A stretch of 64,000 bases of DNA from Diadema setosum. Its lineage: Eukaryota; Echinodermata; Echinoidea; Diadematoida; Diadematidae. Numbering within the stretch: the stretch's first letter is position 1; each line of letters opens with the position of its first letter. The stretch lies in NCBI GenBank assembly GCA_033980235.1, contig CM067064.1:32953497-33017496 (forward strand), read 5' to 3'. Made by a program: the position numbers and the translations under genes. The notes beneath the pieces were generated by a model. It was not told where the DNA came from, made no database searches, and saw only the letters and a program-made list of their open reading frames with translations. Shown here piece by piece: positions 56,222 through 64,000 of the stretch.

Positions 56222-57604
56222 AGTGTTATGGTGTGTGTGTGTGCGCGCACACAATGTGTATACGCGCTAAGGTTCAGGCAACTGCAGCCAAGTTCTCCAC
56301 GTTTGCTAAACAACAAGAACAACACTCCACTCTGATCGACAGCTCAACTTTGGCTTGAACTTTGTTTGCACAACTAACTAGATACAAATGATGCACAGGA
56401 TAGAGTGCATTAGTGTAGGCGTATAGTGCACTCGAGGGTATTTACCAGTGACAGTAAATTAACATCCAAGCAGTCCATTTTCTCAATGGGTGGAATACAT
56501 ATTTTATGATTCATAATGGTTGAAAAACAGTTGTTTCCTTGCTACTTGAATGACTGCAATTGAAGGGTTTGTGTACAATTGTGAAACATGCACGAGGCGA
56601 AGCCAAGTGCATGTTGCACTACATTGTAAATACCCAAAGTGAGCTACGCCTCCACTAACGCCACGAAATAATCCTGTGCATCATTTGTTTTATAAAATGG
56701 GTCGAAAATTCCAAAACTAACAGCATTTGTCAGCGTTTTTCACGTACCTGTGTGGGTCAAGACGTCCGAAGATGTTCGTCCCAAACATTTACGCACGTCG
56801 CACTCGGAAATCCCGCACATACAGTATAAGTATAATGGGGGTTGGGTTTCCGGACACTTAAGTTCCCGCATGAAAACTTACTTATTTTACATAGAATATG
56901 CACCCTTTACCTTAAAGACTTGATATAGACTTCTCATATAGGCCTACTAGACAACATACTCTGAAAACGGCGTGAGAATTAACCTGCTAAATCGTTGGAT
57001 TTGCCCTTTAAAGTGACTCCATGTACGCGTCCGGTCCCACAACGCTTGGTCTACTGTACTGTACAAAATGTACGTATATAAGAGTATACGTACGCCACAC
57101 ATGTTATGCACAAGGGAAGAAAAGCCGGCCGGCCGGTAGCCTAAACCTAACCCTAATCCTAATCCTAACCCTAACCATCAAACCCTAACCCCAACCCTGA
57201 CCCCAACCCTAACCCTAACCCTAACCATAAACCCTAACCCAACGTTTTTCCCATAGGTTTAACACGCGCCATGCCCCAATCTGTGCCGTCTTAAAAAAAA
57301 AAAAAAAACGCAGCCCGGGCGGCAGCCCGAACTAGAAGTTGTTTACAGGATTGACAGCGCGTATGCATGCAATCAAAGACGCTTAACTATGGTATCTTTG
57401 CATAGCGCATGCAATTCAAAGGAGCCGCCGCGCGCACAGACGATCGGCAATAGGATTTAACACGCAGTGCAATGGGACTAGAATAAAGGAAGCATACGTG
57501 ACTCATTTCAGCGCTTCCTATTGGTTACATTCTTGAACCCATTTCATAACGTGCATTAATAGATAGCATACAAATCAATAAAAGATCTAGCACTAAGTTT
57601 GCGC
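56222..57604. mobile_element. Copy C continuation with nested insertions
   Basis: Positions 56222-56385 match the middle of the CAGTC-type element ((GT)n, GGTTCAGGCAACTGCAG, TGATCGACAGCTCAACTTTGG). An inverted pair CAAATGATGCACAGGAT / ATCCTGTGCATCATTTG (56385-56401 and 56671-56687) suggests a 300 bp insertion. Positions 56690-57545 have no match in the window apart from telomere-like repeats. Family sequence resumes at about 57546. Confidence 0.6.
57139..57245. repeat. Interstitial telomere-like (CCCTAA)n
   Basis: Degenerate CCTAACCCTAA and CCCAACCC repeats over about 105 bp next to GCCGGCCGGCCGG. Second telomere-like tract in the window (the other is in the MITE at 10123). Confidence 0.9.
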
Positions 57605-57925
57605 ACATGAGTTCTCTGGGGCTCTATATTTGGTATTAGAATAATTATTCCTTATTAACCCACTGTATACATCGCTGAGTAATTTATGTAATGATACCTG
57701 GGAGCGCATGCACGTATCTCAAATTGCCACACTGATTTTTACTCGACGAGACTTTCAATTTTTATTGTTTTCTAAGCGAGTGACGAATTCAGTTCTTACT
57801 GTGTTATTATAACAAGTAGGGCTAGGGTTGGACCTACCAGGGGCCGCGGAACGTTTTTCAGTGTGTGGGGGGGGGGGGGGGGGGGGCTGCGGGACCGGGG
57901 GGGAGGGGGGGGTGGCAAGGTCAAG

Positions 57926-57961
<36 letters not shown>

Positions 57962-58086
57962 CTTAGACGGGAAGAATCTAAGGGCTGAATCTTTGGGAAT
58001 TGAAATTCATGAGTGTTGTGATTTTTTTCGATTTTTTTTTTCGATTTTTTTTTATTTTTATTTTTTTTTATTTTTTACGAACCAAA

Positions 58087-58117
<31 letters not shown>

Positions 58118-58690
58118 CTGCAGCCCCCCCCCCCCCCAGCCCCCCCCCCCCCCCCCCCCGCTTCCGCGGCCCCTGCCTACTACTCATCGACCGCCTACTG
58201 TTTATTTGCTTGATAAGAATATTTAACACTGAAATTCACGTAAAAAACTTGACCTACGTGATTGAGAAAATCCAGCTCTATCAAATGCCGTTGTTCCCTT
58301 TTCGATTCGAAGTTTCAGTGCGAAAATATCGCCGACGAACTAGCGTGGCCTCGTTTCAGCTCCCCGCGGTAAATCGCATTATTAGGACAGACCGCTGTTT
58401 TTGCATTGACAATGCACGCAAACCGAGTTGTATTGAACACCGTATTGTACAAAACGTCAACGAAGCTTTTTAGAAACTTCCATAGACATTACATTGTGCA
58501 GTCATTACGATTCGGTGAAAATATTCATTCCAAATTTTGTCCTTGATTAAAACCATTAATGAACAGTGAATTATCGCGTTTTCCCACACCATCCTCATCT
58601 ACATTCAAAGCCAATTCATTTTAATGCGCTTTGCGCGCAGACGAAGTGCGTACTACAAAAAAGGGGGTGATCGATGAATTCCGTGAAGGG
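57605..58690 (-). repeat. Inner part of right inverted-repeat arm
   Basis: Inverse counterpart of 5101-5825. The frame at 58288-58473 (MPLFPFRFEVSVRKYRRRT...NVNEAF) has a diverged counterpart on the left, but no domain is recognised. Contains a 338 bp insertion absent from the left arm. Confidence 0.85.
57838..58175. mobile_element. 338 bp element with CAGGGGCCGCGGAA ends and poly-G/poly-C runs
   Basis: TIRs CAGGGGCCGCGGAA and TTCCGCGGCCCCTG, flanked by CCTAC duplications (57833-57837 and 58176-58180). The left arm has the single, empty site (GTAGG, 5592-5596, inverse). The interior is mostly G and C homopolymers (57867-57961, 58096-58159). The TIR start resembles hAT elements, but the 5-bp duplication does not fit the 8-bp hAT rule, so the class is open. 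Confidence 0.88.
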
Positions 58691-61600
58691 AAGGCACCTT
58701 TATAACATTGAAAGGCCACGTCCCCAAATTTTGTTTCTTTTGTTTTAACAAAAAAAAAAAAAAAGTCGCCCCTTCCCTCTTTCATTCACCTCTGCTACAA
58801 TGTGTAGAGATGTTGGTTCTAGCAAACAAATTGCAATGAAATAAATTTCTTTTTTTATCATCATTCCCCTTCCTGTTTCGGTCTCTTGTAGTGTTATTTG
58901 AGATCTATTTGTGTCCGAGACCTTCTGTGAAATTGCTGAGGAAAAACAAAAGACAAACAAATTTGAAAACATTTTCCCCCCTCAATCTCACTGAAGAGCA
59001 TGGCAATGCTCTCTTCAGCTGGGAAACAAAAAGTCCATGGTCTCCAGAAAATTGTAAAAATCTGGTAATGATTAGTATAGGTAGGGCTCGACACTAACGG
59101 TGGCCCGGTGGCCCGGGGCCACCAAAAATGAAAATGAAATTTAGGATTTTGGTGGCCCCATCGGGCCACCAAACAAAAAAGTTAGTGTCGAGCCATGGCA
59201 TAGGAAACTTTGAACCATCCGCTATCATGGAAGAGAATAGCTAAACAAAATGACAGGCAAGAACTGAAAGAAAACAACATACATTTTGAAAGTTATAGCA
59301 ATTAAGAAACAATGAATGCACATAAAATAGTTAACAGCAGAGTACTTGAGTTGCCTGTGTGTTGTTAACAATTACTGTCATATCCAAAAGAATTGGGTCT
59401 TTCTCGTGATTACTCTCAAAAGTGAGTAACATTCATGACTGGCAATAAAGTTTCAAGCAATTCAGAAGGAGAAGTAAGATTATAATGTGAACAATTGAAA
59501 TAAATCTGGTAGCGAACGCAACTGCGCGCATCTGCTCGCAACCGTATATACTGCGCGGAACAGCACACAGGCCTATAATAATATGGGTTAGCGAAATATA
59601 GTCGGCATGACAGAAAAACAAGTGTCATACAAAAGAATATGTACAGTAACATCAGAACGTCGTTGCAAATGTTGATTCTTGTTTACTAACTTCATGCAAC
59701 ACTTTCTTCTCAAACTGAGAAGAGGCAGGAAGCGACACAGCGCAATTGAGTGCATCTGCTCGCAACCATATGGCAACCGTACAGGCGAGGAAAAAAAGAG
59801 CATGAACTGTGAATTCATTATTGTAGTCATATAACAAAAACAGCTAAACTTAACAGAGGAACAAAGTCCCCAGTACAGGAAAGGGAATTAATGACCCCAA
59901 ACAAACAGCGGTTCTCTCACAGTATAATTTTGATTGGGTGTTTTTTATTTACTATAAAAAAGGGGTGATCGAGGAATTCCGTGAAGGGAAGTCTCCTTCA
60001 TAACATTGACAGGTCACGTCCCCAAATTTGGTTGCTTTTGTATTAACCAGAAAAAAAAAAAAAAAAAAAAGACGGCGCCCTCCCCCTTGATTCACCTCTG
60101 CTACAATGTGTAATCAGAAATGTTTGTTCTAGAACACAAATTTCAAGGAAATAAATTTCTTTCTTTTTTTATTATCATTCCCCCTCCTGTTTCGGTCTCT
60201 TGTAGTGTTATTTGAGACCTATTTGTGTCCGAGACCTTCTGTGAAATTGCTGAGGAAAAAAAAAAGACAAACAAACTTGAAAACATTTTTCCCCCTCAAT
60301 CTCACTGAAGAGCATGGCAATGCTCTCTTCAGCTGGGAAACACAAAGTGCATGGTCTCCAGAGAACTGTAAAAATCTGGTAATGATTAGTATAGGAAACT
60401 ATGAACCATCCGCTATCATGGAAGAGAATAGCTAAACAAAATGACAGGTAAGAACTGAAAGAAAACAACACACATTTTGAAACTTATAGCCATTAGGAAA
60501 CAAATGAATGCACACAAAATAGTTAACATCAGAGTACTTGAGTTGCCTCACGTGTGTTGTTTGTTAACAGTTACTGTCATATCCAAAAGAATTGGGTCTT
60601 TCTAGTGATTACTCTCAAAAGTGAGTAACATTCATGACTGGCAATAAAGTTTCAAGCAATTCAGAAGGAGAAGTAAGATTATAATGTGAACAATTGAAAT
60701 AAATCTGGTAGCGAACGCAACTGCGCGCATCTGCTCGCAACCGTATACTGCGCGGAACAGCACACAGGCCTATAATAATATGGGTTAGCGAAATATAGTC
60801 GGCATGACAGAAAAACAAGTGTCATACAAAAGAATATGTACAGTAAGATCAGAACGTCGTTGCAAATGTTGATTCTTGTTTACTAACTTCATGTAACACT
60901 TTCTTCTCAAACTGAGAAGAGGCAGGAAGCGACACAGCGCAATTGAGTGCATCTGCTCGCAACCATAATATAATGGCAACCGTACTGCGAGGAAAAAAAG
61001 AGCATGAACTGTGAATTCATTATTGTAGTCATATAACAAAAACAGCTAAACTTAACAGAGGAACAAAGTCCCCAGTACAGGAGAGGGAATTAATGACCCC
61101 AAACAAACAGCGGTTCTCTCACAGTATAATTTTGATTGGGTGTTTTTTATTTACTATAAAAAAGGGGTGATCGAGGAATTCCGTGAAGGGAATTAGGCTC
61201 CTTCATAACATTGACAGGTCACGTCCCCAAATTTGGTTGCTTTTGTATTAACCAGAAAAAAAAAAAAAAGACGGCGCCCTCCCCCTTGATTCACCTCTGC
61301 TACAATATGTAATCAGAAATGTTTGTTCTAGAACACAAATTTCAAGGAAATAAATTTCTTTCTTTTTTTATTATCATTCCCCTTCCTGTTTCGGTCTCTT
61401 GTAGTGTTATTTTAGACCTATTTGTGTCCGAGACCTTCTGTGAAATTGCTGAGGAAAAAAAAAGACAAACAAACTTGAAAACATTTTTCCCCCTCAATCT
61501 CACTGAAGAGCATGACAATGCTCTCTTCAGCTGGGAAACACAAAGTGCATGGTCTCCAGAAAACTGTAAAAAATCTGGTAATAATTAGTATAGGAAACTA

Positions 61601-64000
61601 TGAACCATCCGCTATCATGGAAGAGAATAGCTAAACAAAATGACAGGCAAGAACTGAAAGAAAACAACACACATTTTGAAACTTATAGCCATTAGGAAAC
61701 AAATGAATGCACATAAAATAGTTAACCTCAGAGTACTTGAGTTGCTTGTGTGTTGTTAACAGTTACTGTCATATCCAAAAGAATTGGGTCTTTCTAGTGA
61801 TTACTCTCAAAAGTGAGTAACATTCATGACTGGCAATAAAGTTTCAAGCAATTCAGAAGGAGAAGTAAGATTATAATGTGAACAATTGAAATAAATCTGG
61901 TAGCGAACGCAACTGCGCGCATCTGCTCGCAACCGTACTGCGCGGAACAGCACACAGGCCTATATGGGTTAGCGAAATATAGACGGCATAACATCAACAT
62001 GAAGAAACATGAACGCTAAAATTATAATGTAAAAACAATTGTCATACAAAAGAATATGTACAGTAACATCAGAACGTCGTTGCAAATGTTGATTCCTGTT
62101 TACTAACTTCATGTAATACTTTCTTCTCAAACTGAGAAGAGGCAGGGAGCGACACAGCGCAATTGAGTGCATCTGCTCGCAACCGTACTGCGAGAAAAAA
62201 AAAGGAAAGAAAAGAACACGTTGCTAAATAGACAGACATTCAGAATAACATGAACAGCGAAGGAAACATGAAAGCTAAAAGTAAATTTGAATACAAGTGT
62301 TAGCACCATTGTATAAGGTGTACAACAAGGTAATGGCGATTATTGAAATTTTACAAGAACGTTAAAAAAACAAATCAGAAAACGTTCAACTGCCATTTGA
62401 AATAAAATGTATATTACCTGGTATTTATAAGAGCGATGGCTCAAAATTTTTTTTGCGCATTCTTGTTCAATTCCTTTGAGGCTTTCTTCTGATCATCTTG
62501 TCGAAAATTCAGAGAGCGCAACGTATTGCGTGCATCTGCTCGCTATTGGGGAACCGATATGAGGACCCCTTATACAACAGATATTTAGAACAGCATGAAC
62601 TGTGAATTCATTATTGTAGTCATATAACAAAAACAACAAAACTTAACAGAGGAACAGAGTCCCCAGTACAGGAAAGGGAATTAACGACCCAAAACAAATG
62701 ACGGTTCTCTCACAGTATAGTTTTGATTGGGTGTTTTTTATTTACCACAAAAAGGGGTGATCGAAGAATTCCGTTAAGGGAAGGCTCCTTCATAACATTG
62801 AGAGGTCACGTCCCCAAATTTGGTTTCTTTTGTTTTAACCAAAAAAAAAAGAAGAAAAAGACGGCGCCCTCCCCCCCCCCCCCCCTTGATTTAGCTCTGC
62901 TACAATGTGTAATCAGAAATGTTTGTTTTAATAAACAAATTTCAAGGAAATACATTTCTTTTTCATTATAATTCCCCTTCCTGTTTCGGTCTCTTGTAGT
63001 GTTATTTGAGACCTATTTGTGTCCGAGACCTTCTGTGAAATTGCTGAGGAAAAAAAAACAACCAAACAATCTTGAAAACATTTTTCCCCCTCAATCTCAC
63101 TGAAGAGCATGGCAATGCTCTCTTCAGCTGGGAAACACAAAGTGCATGGTCTCCAGAAAACTGTAAAAATCTGGTAAAGATTAGTATAGGAAACTATGAA
63201 CCATCCGCTATCATGGAAGAGAATAGCTAAACAAAATGACAAGTAAGAACTAAAAGAAAACAACACACATTTTGAAACTTATAGCCATTAGGAAACAAAT
63301 GAATGCACATAAAATAGTTAACATCAGAGTACTTGAGTTGTCTGTGTGCTGTTACAAAATAACAGTAACTGTCATATCCAAAAGAATTGGGTCTTTCTGG
63401 TGATTACTCTCAAAAGTGACTAACATTCATGACTGGCAATAAAGTTTCAAGCAATTCAGAAGGAGAAGTAAGATTATAATGTGAACAATTGAAATGAATC
63501 TGGTAGCGAACGCAACTGCGCACATCTGCTCGCTACCGTACTGCGCGGAACAGCACACAGGCCTATGGGTTAGCGAAATATAGTCGGCATAACATAAACA
63601 TGAAGAAACATGAACGCTAAAATTATAATGTAAAAACAAGTGTCATACAAAAGAATGAGGACAGTAAGATCAGAACTTCGTTGGAAATGTTGATTCTTGT
63701 TTACTAAATTCATTTAATACTTTCTTCTCCAACTGAGAGGAGGCAGGGAGCGACACAGCGCAATTGAGTGCATCTGCTCGCAACCGTACTGCGAGAAAAA
63801 AAAAAAAAAAGAACACGTGGCTAAATAGACAGACATTCAGAATAACATGAACAGCGAAGGAAACATGAAAGCTAAAACTAAATTTGAATGCAAGTGTTAT
63901 GCACCATTGTACAGGTATAAGGAGTAATGGTTATGGCGATTATTGAAATTTTACAAGAACGTTAACAAATCTGAAAACGCTCAACTGTCATTATTTTGAA
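58691..64000 (-). repeat. Right-arm tandem array (inverse of left array)
   Basis: The landmark GCTCTCTTCAGCTGGGAAA ends at 59026, 60340, 61538 and 63135, giving periods of 1314, 1198 and 1597 bp. Two units have lost one of the three GCATCTGCTCGC sub-repeats (present at 59524/59750, 60725/60950 and 61920/62168/62532), so unit length varies more than in the left arm. The frame 60205-60435 (MLFETYLCPRPSVKLLRKKK...) is shared by several units; function unknown. Confidence 0.95.
59084..59194. mobile_element. 111 bp hairpin MITE in one right-arm unit
   Basis: GGGCTCGACACTAACGGTGG pairs with GTTAGTGTCGAGCC, and GGTGGCCCGGTGGCCC pairs with GGGCCACC. Other units read straight through ATTAGTATAGGAAACTATG, so this insertion is unit-specific. 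Confidence 0.88.

Noticed and set aside
56385..56687. 300 bp MITE defined by the AAATGATGCACAGGAT pair
   Set aside because: Inverted pair is only about 17 bp and the host sequence appears to resume inside the left end, so the boundaries are not secure.
57828..58226. 132-aa proline/glycine-rich ORF
   Set aside because: Produced by poly-G and poly-C runs of the 338 bp insertion.

Overview
Non-coding-dense eukaryotic DNA, most likely from a marine deuterostome invertebrate and probably an echinoderm. Three things point that way: introns with canonical GT/AG junctions, abundant MITEs, foldback elements, LINE tails and microsatellites, and exact 16-base metazoan histone-mRNA 3' stem-loops of the sea-urchin type. 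The species cannot be fixed from the sequence. There are no prokaryotic genes, rRNA genes, convincing tRNA genes or CRISPR arrays. Most short ORFs are chance frames in repeats.

Layout. The window is bracketed by a giant inverted repeat. The left arm (1-5825) and right arm (57605-64000) carry head-to-tail arrays of a 1.2-1.6 kb unit in opposite orientations. Both arms run off the window and enclose about 52 kb. Positions 5.8-11.4 kb hold dispersed repeats, (CA)n and (TA)n tracts, a hairpin inside (TA)n, and a telomere-like MITE. Positions 12.0-17.8 kb are a satellite array that ends in a roughly 251-bp dimeric higher-order repeat; a 1.9 kb inverted-repeat element is inserted in it.

The gene-bearing core is 17.8-45.6 kb. 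First comes an intact 343-codon Tc1/mariner (DD34E) transposase ORF. It is preceded by two octamers, a CCAAT box and a TATA box. It is followed 17 nt after the stop codon by three tandem histone-type 3' stem-loops and a purine-rich, HDE-like element: a transposase with replication-dependent-histone expression signals. The stem-loop block was duplicated, and a second copy lies at 21.7-22.5 kb. Between the two copies is exon 1 of a second gene. I reconstruct that gene as seven phase-compatible exons (20134 to 45583, + strand) encoding about 592 aa. It has a short N-terminal module, lysine-rich exons multiplied by tandem duplication (with a cryptic mutually exclusive exon), an acidic 16-residue repeat, a QP tract and a C-terminal BEN-like domain.

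The introns and 35-58 kb are nested transposons. They include two non-LTR reverse-transcriptase remnants, several copies of a CAGTC-ended element, long foldback elements, and a 4.7 kb non-coding element that carries about a dozen copies of a near-palindromic TAACGTA-type motif. Several insertions can be shown against empty sites in paralogous copies inside the same window. Gene calls rest on reading frames, motifs and splice phase only; no search or transcript evidence was available.
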